A stretch of DNA of 64,000 bases from Pollenia angustigena. Taxonomy: Eukaryota > Arthropoda > Insecta > Diptera > Polleniidae. Shown here one piece after another: positions 1 through 11,929 of this stretch (its first letter is position 1; the number at the start of each line of letters is the position of its first letter). A program made the translations under genes and the position numbers. Under the pieces are notes generated by a model. It did no database searches. It had not been told where the DNA came from and saw nothing but the letters and a program-made list of their open reading frames with translations. The stretch is taken from the NCBI GenBank assembly GCA_930367215.1, contig OV884059.1:68419393-68483392 (forward strand), given 5' to 3'.

Positions 1-456
1 TTCTTTTAAATTTGCATTTTTTTATTTTAAGCGTTTTCAATAAATATGTTTACATTTCATTTAAAACTTCTTTAACTTTCATTTGAGTCGTCGCAAAATT
101 TCCTGTCGACTAAAACGGGGATAATACTACTCGACGTCGACTTAAAAGCGCCTTAGAAAATATCAATTGACTGTCAATAGTCATCGATAATTGTCAACCA
201 CGACTCAGAAAATACCATTACTGTTCAGGTGCCGTCGACCTGTGTCGACGTCGACTTTCATAATAGGGGTGAATATTTTACTTCTAAGCTTAAGGTTTTT
301 AAAGTTGACTTTGTACTTTGAAAAAGTAGTAAGTTACGATTGTTTCTTCAAAGTTTTCTTTATAAATTAGAACGTGGATTTTAAGCTGTGAAGGTAAATT
401 ACATTGCCTGGGCCTGGTCTTAATTGCAAATTTTTACTTATTTGTGGTCGCTGATT
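1..456. other. Gene-free AT-rich DNA with GTCGAC-rich patch
   Basis: No coding signal is visible. Positions 105-260 hold several GTCGAC words in an otherwise AT-rich stretch, which looks like a decayed repeat. I do not recognise its family. Confidence 0.4.
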
Positions 457-1500
457 TCAAATCAAATCTCCATTATTCTCTATAGACTTTTCGAGATATA
501 CCTTTATGTCTAAAATTAAGGCAATTTCACTACATATATTGGAATAACTTGAAAACGGTTCACCGTATTCAGTTAAAATAAACCCGAAACTCGGCAACAA
601 TATTATCTTTAAGCCGCGCTTACCCCGGGTCTCCACGTAGCAATGTTGATTGCGGCACACGTCAAATTTGATTGCTCCATTGAATTTGCGATGTATAGAC
701 TGCAAATTGCCATGAGTGGCAATCCGCTGCATAATGATTGCTCTTCTGATTGCTTGAGCAATTATTGCTTAGCAATCTGCTGTCAAATCAGTTGCAATTT
801 ATCTGACATTTAATTTCTCTGTACGGTTGTTTGTTTATTAATTATTGCGCTTATTTATTAATAAAGCAATCAAGAAAAAGCCATCAAGTGAAAAAATACA
901 GAAAAAGTTTTTATATATTATATATTTAAATAAACGTCAATATCAACAAAAGCAAACGACGAATTTGTTGTTTTGTATATTTTTTCAATAGAACAATACA
1001 AGTTTTAGATTTTTTTTATACGCAATTAAACAAAAAAGTAATACAAAACACAGCTACGACAATTACAATTTATTATTTTATTAATTTAATTTATTAGGAC
1101 CCTATTACGGTTTACAACTCAACTGATTTATACAACTGGTTGTGATCAGTTGCAATTTTTGGTATGTTTTTGTTCACCGCAATACAGCAAAGTCGCAAAC
1201 CATAATACAAAAATTAAGAAATTACAACAATTTAATTTATGACAATTTAAAAAAGAAAATTTAACAACCACTTCAAAACACAACATCCCAACAAACACGA
1301 AGTCAAACCTTTGATATGAAATGACTTTATCATTTGACATCAACCACAATTCTCAAACGTTTTTCAATTGTTTGATGTAACATTTAAATTCAAATTGATA
1401 CTGATTTCAAAATATACATTTGATATCAAATGTTTTATCAATTTGATGTCAAATGTTTTTCAAATGTTAAATTCAAATCAAAAATAAACTTGGCAACACT
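457..1500. repeat. Unclassified dispersed repeat remnants
   Basis: The reading frames here do not resemble any protein I know. The 18-bp word GGTCTCCACGTAGCAAT plus a preceding G (628-646) recurs inverted at 3628-3645. The 1300-1480 stretch is built of TTTGAT/ATCAAA words that reappear at 3395-3470. This suggests two remnants of one non-coding element flanking the pogo-like insertion region. Family unknown. Confidence 0.35.
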
Positions 1501-1924
1501 AAAGCGAAAAATAAATGTAAGCATTAAAAATGGCGACTAAAGTTACTTTTTTTACTTTGGGGTTACATGTGTTTTACTAATAAAAATAAATTTTAATATA
1601 AAGTAACAGTTGTTTTCTTGTGAAAAATAAAAAATATTTGTGAGTAATTACAATAATTAAGAATACGAATAAAAGGAAAATAAAACGGAAAAGTGAAGAA
1701 AATATGTTGAACGGTCGCGGTGCTACAATCCTTAAAATAAAAGGGAGCCAACTTCGTCTTTGCAAGAAATAGAGGGCGGAAAGAACATTATTTTATCTCT
1801 TAACTATGTTACCGAATGTTTATCTCACAGTTCATTTAAATAAATAATAAATTTAAATTAAAAAATAAAATATTTTTATCAAAGTTATTTTCGGGAATAC
1901 AAAGTCTATTAATAATACGATTTC

Positions 1925-2045
1925 CGTATGACGTGCTAAATTCCCAGTTTTTCATATTTGATAAATACACTGAAATTTATTGTTGAGGGAAAGCTAGCTT
2001 CCATGCGCATTTCACGGGTTGCTTAGACCAGCTCATCAGGCAACC
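1925..2045 (-). repeat. Dispersed repeat, copy 1 (pair of 44410-44525)
   Basis: On the minus strand this stretch reads as a diverged copy of 44410-44525 on the plus strand. Shared landmarks in order are GATCTGG/GAGCTGG, CTAAGCAACC, GTGAAATGCGCAT and GGGAATTTAGCACG. No open frame is preserved. Element type unknown. Confidence 0.55.
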
Positions 2046-2215
2046 TTTTCCAAAGATTTTAGAAAAGCCAAAAATATTAAACAAATAAAACCCTAAAGCG
2101 AATAAGAATTATATTTTTATTAATATTCCACATCGTATTATAATCCACATTTGAAAAATATTTCAGAATTACGTTTGAAAGCAAGTCGAAAATAAAGGCA
2201 TTTTTCAACTTGATA

Positions 2216-3362
2216 CAGTATTCCACGGATAATTACCTCGACAAAAATGCCAATAATTTTGGGTAATTATGCGAGGTAAGCATTTAAACGAATACGCTTA
2301 ACTACCTCGTTGAGGTAATTAAGCGAATTTGTTTAAATATCTCAGTGAGGTATTTATTTACAAGATAACTTAACTTTAATGTATGAAAAAATTTAAGAAA
2401 GGAATTTTTACATGTACCAGCTAAATCTTAAGAGATAGCAATAAAAACAATGGGATTTGTTGTCTTAATGTCCTATGATATTCTACTACTACTCATGGAA
2501 GCCGTAAATATGCAATTGCATGGTTTTTCTTGTGCGACCAATGAATGCAGAAACAATATATTTATGCGTTTGAATTTTGGTATCGATTTGTTTGTAAATA
2601 ATTTCCATATTTTAACCATTGCTGCATTTTTATTGCACACATATTTTAAGTTTTTAAAACATATTTAAATGCATGTTAAGCAAAAAAAAAAAAAACTTAT
2701 AACATAGAAACCTAGACGCATCGTTTAGTAAACGATCGAATCAGAAACACTTGTTTAAGTAATCTTTTCGTGTCCGTCCATATTGCTGGTTGTATGTCCA
2801 TGTAAACCTTGTGCGAAAAGTAAAGGTAGCAGTTTTTAGATAATTTGATAAAAATTGGGTAAATACGTTTAATTGTCATAAGAACATAACCTATGTAAAT
2901 TGTAAGAATCGGTCTATAATATCACATAGTCCCCATGCAAAGTTCAAACTTTAAGAGAAAATATCTCATAAATTTGGTGGATCTAGATAATATATAACTC
3001 TTATATGAAAATTGACCTCATAACATAACTTTTAATGCAAATATTAATTTGTTGAATATTTTGCTTTTAATCAAGCCATATTTTGAGAGCATATTTTCAA
3101 ATTATTACCATGTAAAACTAGGTTGCATTACTTGCCTTGTTTTTGTCAAATAGTACTGAGGCAATTAAACAAATGAAATTTAGATATAATTTTGTTTTGG
3201 GAGTTAAATTTTTAAGGCAATTATCCGAATCGGGTAATTGAGCGTATGGCAATTAAACGTGGATTTTTGTTTAAAAAATGGAAGAAAAAACGGGGATTTA
3301 AAACTTGAGGTAAATAAGCGTGAAAGGCATTTAAGCGTGGGGTAATTAACCGGGTTATACTG
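2216..3362. mobile_element. Pogo-like non-autonomous TIR element
   Basis: The left end reads CAGTATTCCACGGATAATTA and the right end, inverted, reads CAGTATAACCCGGTTAATTA. Each lies next to a TA (2214-2215 and 3363-3364), as expected for the Tc1/mariner/pogo group. Known pogo elements begin CAGTATAA, so I infer pogo affinity. Just inside both ends are repeated GGTAATTAAGCG-type words (2270-2350 and 3220-3350), a subterminal array of likely transposase sites. No transposase is encoded in the 1147 bp, so the copy would depend on a helper. The interior carries a repeat shared with 21870-22100. Confidence 0.65.
2500..2680 (+). repeat. Dispersed repeat inside the pogo-like element
   Basis: It is similar to 21870-22060. 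Shared words include AAATATGCAATTGCATG, CTTGTGCGACCAATGAA and ATCGATTTGTT. The open frame at 2450-2668 falls on this repeat and is not conserved in the other copy beyond chance, so no protein is called. Confidence 0.55.
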
Positions 3363-3394
3363 TAATAATTTCCCCTTCTTGTTAAGAATGCTAT

Positions 3395-4360
3395 GATTTT
3401 CAAATCATTCTCAATCGTTTGTTGTTTGAAAAAACGTTTGATTTCAAATCATTTTCAACTTGAAATCAAAGCTCCATATTTGTTGGGATAAAACACTTGT
3501 TATAAATACAGCCACAAAACTTTATACAACTACTCGCGGTGAAAGTTACAAATTTATGCCAAAGCAATTTCAAGTGTTCTCCAGCAATATAATCAGCCGA
3601 CGTAATTGCTTGTACTTAGCAATAAAAATTGCTACGTGGAGACCCAGCGTGAAATGGTTTTTAAATTTGCAAACTAATTTCAAAGATATTGTTGAAGCTT
3701 TGAAAAAAATGTTTTGTTAATAAAGACAATTGTATGGATATTAAAAATCTTTTTCTCTTTAACAATTTGAAGTTGATCGCTTTTAAAAAGCACCCGTTAG
3801 ATATTTATTTACACGTGTTGTTGAGTTATGCATAAACATATATTTCATTTGTTTATGTAATATTTTACACGAACATGACATGTCAACGTTTAACAGTTTT
3901 CGCTGATAATAAAAAAATTTATTCAAAATCATACAACAGTGTTGGTGTTTATTTTATTTCATGTTGAAGAAAAAAAATTGCATATATAGAGTAAATGGGT
4001 ATTTCCACAGCAAAGTCTACTTTTAGTCCCGTTACGGTACGAAGCATTTTAAATTGTTTCTCGAAGAATAATTTATATACTATTGACTTTTTTGCATTTA
4101 CAAGATTAATTGCTTGGTGGCGTTACGTTGCACTTCTGTGGAAGTGCCCATATACATATGAACATAAAAACATATTTTAATTTATTTGAAGTGTTTAAGC
4201 GGCTATACTTATATAAATATTTTTTTAGTGGAATTTCTTAAATATTATATAAGGACAACACAACCGTACTTAAAAAATTGATCTCTCTGTCAGTATTTCG
4301 AAGATCCTTATCAAGAAGAATTAAAAGGGTTGTTGCGCCAGCACGCATTAAATTAAATTT
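3395..4360. other. Gene-free stretch with decayed repeats
   Basis: 3395-3470 shares TTTGATTTCAAA-type words with 1300-1480. 3628-3645 is the inverted partner of 628-646. The rest is AT-rich with no recognisable element. The open frames (for example 3460-3720 and 3995-4180) look like chance. Confidence 0.35.
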
Positions 4361-4674
4361 CTTAAGGCGACTGCACACGACATGTTTTTGTCATCTGACA
4401 TGTCAACTTTCCCACTGCAAAATACATACATGTCGTGTGTTTCCTTTTAAACTTTGCTTCTGTAAAAGTCAGATGCAAAGTCATCTGACAAAATTTCAAT
4501 TAGAGCGTACTCTATTTTCTTCTGACAAACCATCTGACATCATAAATCTATGGCGAGAAGAAACCCGCAGCGGCGTCCATTATTGACGGAATCATTAGCC
4601 GGTTGAAGTTAATTTTTTACAATACCGTTATTTATGTAATTTTGATCTATTAATTATTTATGTTAATATATGTA

Positions 4675-5976
4675 AAGGGTGTTTTTTTAAGCTAGATAGA
4701 ACTTTAAATTGTAAAAAGTAACACAAAAAATTAAATTTTGATGAAATATTTTTTTTATCGTTTCAGTATACTCTGACAAATCATCATGAATAGACTCACG
4801 CTTGAACAACGCTACGAAATTATCCAAATTTACTTTGAAAATCAGTCGTCGATTCGCGCAACTTATAGACGACTTCGTCATTTTTATGGCGTACATAATC
4901 GTCCATCTGAACAAGCCATTCGTCGAACTGTGGATAGATTTCGTACCACATACTCTCTAGAGGATGCAATAACACCAACACGTCGAAGGAATGTGCGTAC
5001 TGAAGAGAATATCGCCGCTGTAAACGAAAGTGTGGAAGAAGATCCAAATTTATCGATTCGTCGTCGGTCGCAGGATTAGGGGCTCTGTCTGTCCACTACG
5101 TGGAAAATTTTGCGCAAAGATCTCGGCCTACACCCGTATAAGATCCAGCTGGTGCAGGAATTGAAGCCACGAGACCATTATATGCGTCGTTCTTTCGCCG
5201 ATTGGGCTCTAGAGCAGTTGGCAACTGACCCGTTGTTTTATCGCAAAATTGTGTTCAGCGATGAGGCGCATTTTAGGCTTAACGGGTTTGTTAATAAGCA
5301 AAATTGCCGCATATGGAGCGAGACCAATCCACAAGAGACCCTAGAGACTCCATTACATCCAGAAAAATGCACCGTTTGGTGCGGTTTTCACGCTGGTGGC
5401 ATCATCGGATCTTATTTCTTCAAAAATGAGGCCGGAGCTCGCGTTACGGTCAATGGAGATCGTTACCGCACCATGATCAATGATTTTTTGTTTGAAAATA
5501 TGGATGACATTGATCCGGAGGAGATGTGGTTTCAACAGGATGGCGCTACGTGCCATACGGCAAACGCAACCATCGACTTATTGAAATCAAAATTTGGCGA
5601 TAAGTTGATTTCGAGAAATGGACCTGTCAATTGGCCTCCAAGGTCGTGCGATTTGACACCTCTCGATTATTTCCTGTGGGGCTACGTGAAGTCACTGGTT
5701 TATGCTGATAAACCAGCAACAATTGACGCCTTGGAGGCCAGCATTGTTCGTGTTATTCGTGACATACGGCCAGCAGTGCTCGAAAAAGTGACCCAAAATT
5801 GGACGTCCGGAATGCGCTTCGTCAAGAACAGCCGCGGTGCCCATATGCCCGAAATCATTTTCAAATGTTAATGTCACGTATTGATCTTTCGAATAAAAAA
5901 AAATTTTTGATTACAATTTAATTTTTTGTGTTATTTTTTACAATTTCAAGTTCTATCGGGCTTAAAAAAACACACC
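4675..5976 (+). mobile_element. DD41D mariner element with both TIRs
   Basis: Both ends carry inverted repeats of roughly 55 bp. Left includes GTGTTTTTTTAAGC, GATAGAACTTTAAATTG and TAACACAAAAAATTAAA. Right matches in reverse (TTCTATCGGGCTTAAAAAAA and so on). A TA lies at 4673-4674 and at 5977-5978. The length of about 1.3 kb is usual for mariner. The only gene is the transposase, interrupted by one stop codon. The good TIR match and single lesion suggest fairly recent activity. Confidence 0.88.
4786..5871 (+). pseudogene. Mariner transposase (rosa-like, DD41D), one in-frame stop
   Basis: A cut-and-paste transposase that would bind the flanking TIRs and move the element into TA sites. The frame runs 361 codons from ATG 4786 to TAA 5869-5871 with no shift and is broken only by TAG at 5077-5079 (codon 98). 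Residues 1-97 are the helix-turn-helix DNA-binding half, beginning MNRLTLEQRYEIIQIY. After the stop come the catalytic motifs: VFSDEAHFRLNG (first Asp), MWFQQDGATCHTA (second Asp) and CDLTPLDYFLWGYVK (third Asp). Counting gives 41 residues between the second and third Asp, which places it in the DD41D (rosa) group rather than DD34D. It ends HMPEIIFKC, a normal mariner end. The stop probably replaces a Leu codon (TTG to TAG), which is inference from family pattern. As read it cannot give full-length protein without readthrough. Confidence 0.9.
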
Positions 5977-6262
5977 TAAATTGGTATCTTTGAATTAAAG
6001 CAAAAATATGTTAAGATGGCTAAATTATTTAACGGCGTTAATACAAATTTTCGTGGCGGCATTTTTATTTTGGTTTTTGTAACAACTGTGGGGAATACAA
6101 TGTCAGAAGCAAATTACATGTACGTTTGTGACCGAATATTATAAACCTTCTGTAAAACAGCCATTTTGACAGACATGCACAATTACATGTGACTTGAAAA
6201 GTAGACAAGTCAGATGTAAAAAATATGTCGTCTACATGCACCTTTACATAATCAATCGAAAC

Positions 6263-8315
6263 ATGTAAGGGTAACCTGTGTGATGAACATTGTTTATTTA
6301 TCGTGGTAATTAAGTGTTACCTTTACCAGGATTCGAAACACTTCCTAAACGTATTTGCAATGAAAACAACTCTGTAAATAAAAAAAAAAAAAAAAACCGC
6401 GTCGATCAAATTTAACACGGTCGAGAAAAAGTAGCGTGGGATTACATCATTTATCAAGTGGCAGTGAAATGGTGTTGTTTGTAGTGCAGTGAAAAACTGG
6501 GAAATTTAAATTATTTTTTTTTATAATAAAAGAACAAAAAAAAAAGGAAGCATCGATGAAACTAGGTGGACCGTAAACAGGTAAAATGTAATCGTTTTTC
6601 TGTTCCTAAAAAAAAACCAGAGATATATGGATGGTAAGATGTATTAAAGATAAAATTTTACTGACAACTTGTAGGACGTGATTTTCTGGAAAAAAAAGTT
6701 AAACGTAAGAAGGGCACCAAGTAAAAAAAAAAAGGGGAAAAATAACAAGGGGACTAGCTTCTGTGCAACCACCAATTTGACCCAGTCTGATGGTAAAAAA
6801 AGGAAGGCACGGCACGCGGTGTAGCAGAAAACAGGTTCACCCTAACCTAAATCTTTTTTTTCCGCCAAGCATGATTTCACATGGCACGAAGCAAAACAAC
6901 GGGCTCCCCACAACCTAAAAATTGTTCCGCCAAGCAAACCGCACTTGTGCTTAACAATTAAAACGCAGCCAAACAATGTGCCAACCTTTAAATGTTTACT
7001 TAATTGGTAGCCATCAACTCTTAGACGTCTTTGTTAATCACGTTCACCAACAAACGAAAACCGTTAAAGCACCATCGTCACCTAAAAACAACTTGGTCTT
7101 AGTACAACCAAAAACCACGTTTCCTCGTCCACTACTAGCACTACAACAACAACTCTGCAACCTAAGCCATTTCACATCTTTTCATCGTATTTTATCACCA
7201 CTGGGACAAAGTATCTCGTTACAGCGAAAAAAAACAAACAAGTTTTCTGTCAGAAAACCAACTCTACACCAATGTGCATAGTAACAAAAAGGACCACGTT
7301 ACTCTGTCTCAAGTAAACACAGGTACATAGTGTCAACCGAAGGCGGGTAACAACAACAACAAAAAAAACAACTTAACAACTCTACATCGTGAAAATAATC
7401 GTTTCTGCATCCGAGGACAACTTTTCACCAGCGTGAATTGCTACAACCGAGGACAACGTTACTCCCAAAAAAACACCATAACCTTGTTTCAATTAAAGAA
7501 GCTGTACGAACATCGTAACAACTACCACATTCTCAGAACTGGTAAAGAAAATCTCCAGGACAACAGGTTACACCTAAATTGGCCCAGGGTCACAGACTTT
7601 TTTTTTATTATTATTAGATTTTTGAGTTTGAGTTGAAGAAAATATATGTAATAATTTTTAAAATTTTGATAATAAAACTGAATTTGTCCTATGCGAACAA
7701 AAATTAATTTGGAAATGTATTTGAAGATAGAAAAAAACACAAAAAGTTGAATATTTAAATTGATGTCAGACAACTAAACTAAAATTAAACTCTTTAAACA
7801 AAAGAAATAAAACTTAAAGAATTAAAACCAATTTGAGTAATTAAAAAAATTATAAATAACGAAACTAAATGCGAATTTGAATAAGTTACCTAAAATTTAA
7901 TTGTTTATTACTAGTTTGATTACATATTTAAATACTTGAATTAAATCCGAAATCCGTGAAAAATTTTTTTATTTAAATATTCAAAGTTGGATTTAAACAC
8001 TTCAACTCAACTCCGATTTAGAAATCGTTAAATTTAAACGTAAATACCTGGAACAAATGTGAATTTAAAAAAAAAATACAGTTTAACTAAATCTTAACTG
8101 GAATACATAAAAGTTAGATTTCAGGATTTAAAACGAATAGAAACAGTTAGGGTAATTTAGCTAGCTACACAAACGTCGAATTTAAAAATCTAAAACGTGA
8201 TTTTTTTTTAACATTAAAAAAAAAAAAACTTATGAATAAACGTTGATTATATAATTTGAATCGAATGGAAACATTAATAATGAATTGATTTGGTAAAGAT
8301 AATGGTTGAAAGGTA
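6263..8315. other. Two kb without a recognisable gene
   Basis: Base composition shifts from A-rich (6380-6830, with an A17 run near 6380) to CA-rich (6950-7560, many CAAC words) and back to AT-rich. The CA-rich part keeps a 101-codon open frame (6976-7281) without recognisable motifs. At 6256-6280 the words ATCGAAACATGT and GGTAACCTGT match the head of the SINE at 59715-59740. Nothing else could be assigned. Confidence 0.4.
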
Positions 8316-8739
8316 ACACCCGTATGGTGAAGTGGTAAGTAAAGTTTGGGGCATTACTAAAAACTTTTATTTTTCGGGCAATGAGTAATGCCATGGATGA
8401 CGGTAAAAGGTCATATGGGGTGGGCTGCCTGTCCAGGACGTGAATATCTAGTCCTGAAGACTCGAGGCAATCATGTTGAAATCCGCGTTAAAGTTTTAGT
8501 CAACATCGATCAACCGTCGTTCTGTTTACTGTTATGTGTTTTACATCGCTTCGTTTTTTTTAACAACTTCATTTCTTTTTGGCACGAATTAAATTGTGTA
8601 TGTGTGAGAAGATGGACACGAACCCCCCATTTCGGGCGAGCTTCAGCCCAAACACCAGCGTGCCACTGTCCATCGCGAAGCGAAGTTGAGAGTTAGATTT
8701 GCTTCAAACATTTTCTCACGAAACTTATTTCTCACGACC

Positions 8740-8965
8740 ACATCACACCTGTTCGTGAAAGCCTGGGTTCGTTTCCCGCGGCAGCCCAGAATGAAAAATA
8801 TCAATAAATTTTAATTCATTTCATGTTGTAAAAATTCCTTTCTTTATTAAAAATAATTTAATGAAATTAAATTCAATGAACTTTAGCCTGATTAAAATTT
8901 CAAAAATTTGGATAGAAACACCATAAACAATTCAATAAAAATAACCACAATGCTATTTATAATAA
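8740..8965 (+). repeat. tRNA-derived SINE, family A, copy 1
   Basis: A box-B-like GGGTTCGTTTCCCG (about 8765) is followed by a body shared with 57480-57720 (minus) and 59700-59945 (plus). Shared words are TTCATGTTGTAAAAATTCC, TTTCTT, AATAATTTAATGAAA, TTAGCCTGATTAAAA and, at the end, ACCATAAACA...AATAACCACAAT. The 5' part before ACCTGT differs between copies, as expected of truncated or chimeric SINEs. No coding capacity. Confidence 0.6.
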
Positions 8966-9269
8966 AAAATTTTATTTATTTTTTAATGAACAAATCAGAT
9001 GTCATTTCAAAGCATTTTTAATTTAAATAAAATTCACTTTTTGCTATCAAATTGCAGAAAAACTTTTAAATTGTACTCTTTGTCTAGATAAGGACAAATA
9101 ATAAATGACGTATGGGAAGGTGAGTTGCAAAACTCGTTCGTTACAAAATTAAAAATACGAAATGTTAATTGATCCTAACAATTCTTTTGGCGCTCTATGA
9201 GAAGAAATATAATAATAGTTTCAATGCATTTCCTCTTTCATGTTTTTCCAAGGACATGCATTGATACAA

Positions 9270-9731
9270 TCAGTCCTAAGAGGTGACCATATAACCCACC
9301 GAAGTAGTCCCTTAACTAATCCATGGAGTACTAAAGTGGGTTAGTTTTAAAAGTAGTCCATGTTACTACAGTATGGAGTACACTTAAGGGGTAGTTTAAG
9401 CGTTTTTAATTTTTTACTAATCGCCTTTTATGGTGTATTGTAGTCTATTATCGCTATTATTAAATATATTTACTTGGTATTTTTAATTTTTTACCTTTTT
9501 TCCACAAATTTCACAAACTTTCACTTTTAAATAAACAATTAATTATGAACACCATCAGGGCTACCAATGTGTAATACAGTAAACTATAGAAGAGTATACA
9601 TCATGCAGTTGTTGGCAGCACTGCATGTTAATTTCTTATAACATGGTCCATACTACATTACATTGGACCATGTTGGTAAGTAGTCCATTTAAGCCACAAT
9701 GGACCACGTAGTCCATTATTATCTGTAGGGC
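9270..9731. mobile_element. TACCCTGCA-type TIR element, left end worn
   Basis: It holds GACCATATAACCCACC (about 9289) and several AGTAGTCCAT words, and ends TTATTATCTGTAGGGCA. Inverted, that end matches the left end of 15232-15325 (GCCCTACAGATATTAGGACC) and resembles the intact element at 62001-62375. Non-coding. Confidence 0.5.
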
Positions 9732-10089
9732 ATGAGCAACTGCGAAAAATCAGTGCTAGTTCTTGCACAAAATATATGTTATACGTCAGTTGAACGGCAT
9801 TGCCAATCTCATAAAATATACCGTTTTTGTCTAAAGAAAGTAACAAAAAGAGCAACTACAAATGCGGTAATTTTTTTTTTTTTTTTGTTTTTTGTGCAAC
9901 AGGCCAATATTTTTAATATTATAAAAATGAATGCAGCAAAAAAAACCAAATAAAAATTCAAGAAATATAAAAAATGAACTAATTGAGACATTAAAAAAAT
10001 AAAAGATTATTTAGCAGACAATCGAAAACAAACTCTTATAAAAGATGGCGTCTGTTATTTTGCGTCTGCATTTATGCACTTGTTGCTAA

Positions 10090-10436
10090 AATGTATGGTG
10101 ACCATACGTACTCTTTTTTTAGAGGACAATCATCTATTTTAACTGGCTGTCATCTATAAAATTTGTGTCCTCTTTTGTCATCATTGTCCTCTTTATTTTT
10201 AAAAGCATGACCAATATTTGCTTTTATTTTTATAAATTAAAAGAAATTTTATATCACGGTGATCACTGGTTTTTTCGTCAAATCGTATGGAAAATGTCGG
10301 GCCATGCTTGTTCTGTCCATACTCCTACTGAACTTTCATACACTTGCAGTATAAAATTTTAAATAGGTTAGTGCAATGAATTTTTTAGTTTCGTTATTTT
10401 TTTAACAAATTTTACTTAAGTAAATATAAAATTTTA
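10090..10436. other. AT-rich stretch with hAT-end-like motif
   Basis: TGGTGACCATACGTACTC at 10097 resembles a common hAT terminus, but I found no matching inverted end. No gene is supported. Confidence 0.25.
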
Positions 10437-10690
10437 TACATCGTCAGCTTAATATGCAAACCCGTTACCTCCCTTTCAACAAATTTTGCTGGAAAAACAT
10501 ATTTTTTCTATTTGCTACTTGAGAGGAAAACCAAAAAAATGTAGTTGATTTGACACACTTCAAAATTCAAATGGAAGAAAAACTACATTCTGGTTAACGA
10601 GGCATATCTTTCTTTACCACACGGCATCAGAATCTTAATTTACTTAAAAAGCGCATTTAGCAGGCTTGCATATTAAGTCGACGATATGTA
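10437..10690. mobile_element. Small MITE, about 250 bp
   Basis: Terminal inverted repeats: left ACATCGTCAGCTTAATATGC, right (inverted) ATCGTCGACTTAATATGC. Both continue AA(A/G)CC. There is no coding sequence. Target duplication not resolved. Confidence 0.55.
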
Positions 10691-10837
10691 ATTTTTTTTA
10701 CCTTACTTTGCTTATATAAATATGGGAATGTAAATTTGTCTGTAAAATATGTAAAAAATCTTGAAGTCAAATATATTTTTTACTTTTTTTCTTTATGTCC
10801 TTTATTTTTATTTTCAAAATCTGGTCGCCTTATAAAA

Positions 10838-11135
10838 TGTATTTATGTCTGTGTTCATACGGCTCATATCTTATTGACAAGATTGCTTCTTTATAGGCAA
10901 GAGGGTCGAGGGGAAAAGACACGAGTACACAGATGCATGTACTGTCTTTACGTTTTGCTTTCTTATTCGTTGTTTAATTTTGTTTTTGTTTTCGATATCA
11001 AATAAAACAAAATAAAAAACATGTCGTTAACATGACATGATTCATTTGAACGCCAATTCATGTTCAAAGAAGAAAAAGGAAGAATCTTGTCAATAAGACA
11101 TGAGCCGTATGAACTCAGACTATGTTCATGTCAAC
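10838..11135. repeat. Foldback repeat
   Basis: Inverted arms at about 10838-10893 and 11076-11135 share GTTCATACGGCTCAT and CTTATTGACAAGATT. The 180-bp spacer has no recognisable content. The open frame 10736-11005 overlaps an arm and is not called. Confidence 0.6.
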
Positions 11136-11170
11136 TAAAACTTAATATGGTGACGTTAATTACTCTAATA

Positions 11171-11905
11171 CACAGAAAGAAAAACACTCGTGATAAATCA
11201 AGTTTCTTATGATTACTTTAAGTAAGAGTCGTACTCAAAAATTCAAGTACGATTAACACTAAGACGTACTCTAAACAATCCTAAATGGGATTACTTTCGA
11301 AAAGCAATCCCGGAATTTCTTGAAATGATTCTTAAATCAAGTAAAAAAAAGATTAAGCTTTTCGTTGTGTTTAACTCTCCGGCATACGCATATTTTGATT
11401 TTCTATACACATTGAAAAAATGTCTGGCAAAAAAGGGCTAAAAAGTAAATTTGAACTCTTACTTCTCATTTAGTTTATATTTTTGCTTTAATATGTACAT
11501 TAAACTTCTAAAGTAAAAACCGTATCGGGCATGATGTTGGTGGTTTATCATTCTGTAAGGTGTAATACGGGTAAGTAAATCAATCATACAAATTTTCTTT
11601 TTCTAATTTCTTTTTTGGTTTTCTTTCATTCGAATTTGGGATAAAATCAACTTTATAACACTTGAATCAAGCGCGTTTTGAGACTGATTCAATCTAGGTT
11701 TTACTTAAATCAATCTTATTTTCGGATTATTTTAAGTACGAAATCGGGATTGAATATGGATAATATAAGTATTTTGCGATTGCAAATCCGTACTTGAATA
11801 AATTTTTCTGTACTTGATTTAAGAAAATCCGTTCTCACCGTACTATTAATACCGCTCCGGATTGATTTGAGTACGGCTGGATTGAGTGTATGTTTATTTA
11901 AACCC
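11171..11905 (+). repeat. Dispersed element, copy 1 (pair of 50915-51906)
   Basis: Starts CACAGAAAGAAAAACACTCG. The same end appears inverted at 51885-51906. The far side (11700-11900), rich in AATCAATC and GTACGG words, matches 50935-51120 inverted. The middle includes a shared segment around GGGCATGATGTT (about 11530 and 51515). Non-coding and about 735 bp. Superfamily unknown. Confidence 0.6.
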
Positions 11906-11929
11906 AATAAATGTATCCAAATTTAGTTG

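Larger units (their letters stand above)
4365..6245. mobile_element. ACATGT-type TIR element, split by a mariner
   Basis: Left terminus (about 4374-4420): CGACATGTTTTTGTCATCTG, followed by ACATGTCAAC. Right terminus (about 6200-6245) inverted: CGACATATTTTTTACATCTG, followed by ACTTGTC. These are convincing terminal inverted repeats. A mariner sits between them at 4675-5976, so about 580 bp belong to the host element. A homologous right half is present at 40617-40860. No protein of its own is visible. Superfamily unknown. Confidence 0.55.

Noticed and set aside
6976..7281. 101-codon frame in CA-rich DNA
   Set aside because: The length is explained by the low frequency of stop codons in CAAC-rich sequence. 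No motif.
8388..8696. 102-codon open frame
   Set aside because: Overlaps sequence leading into a SINE. No domain, no codon signal and no repeat-independent support.
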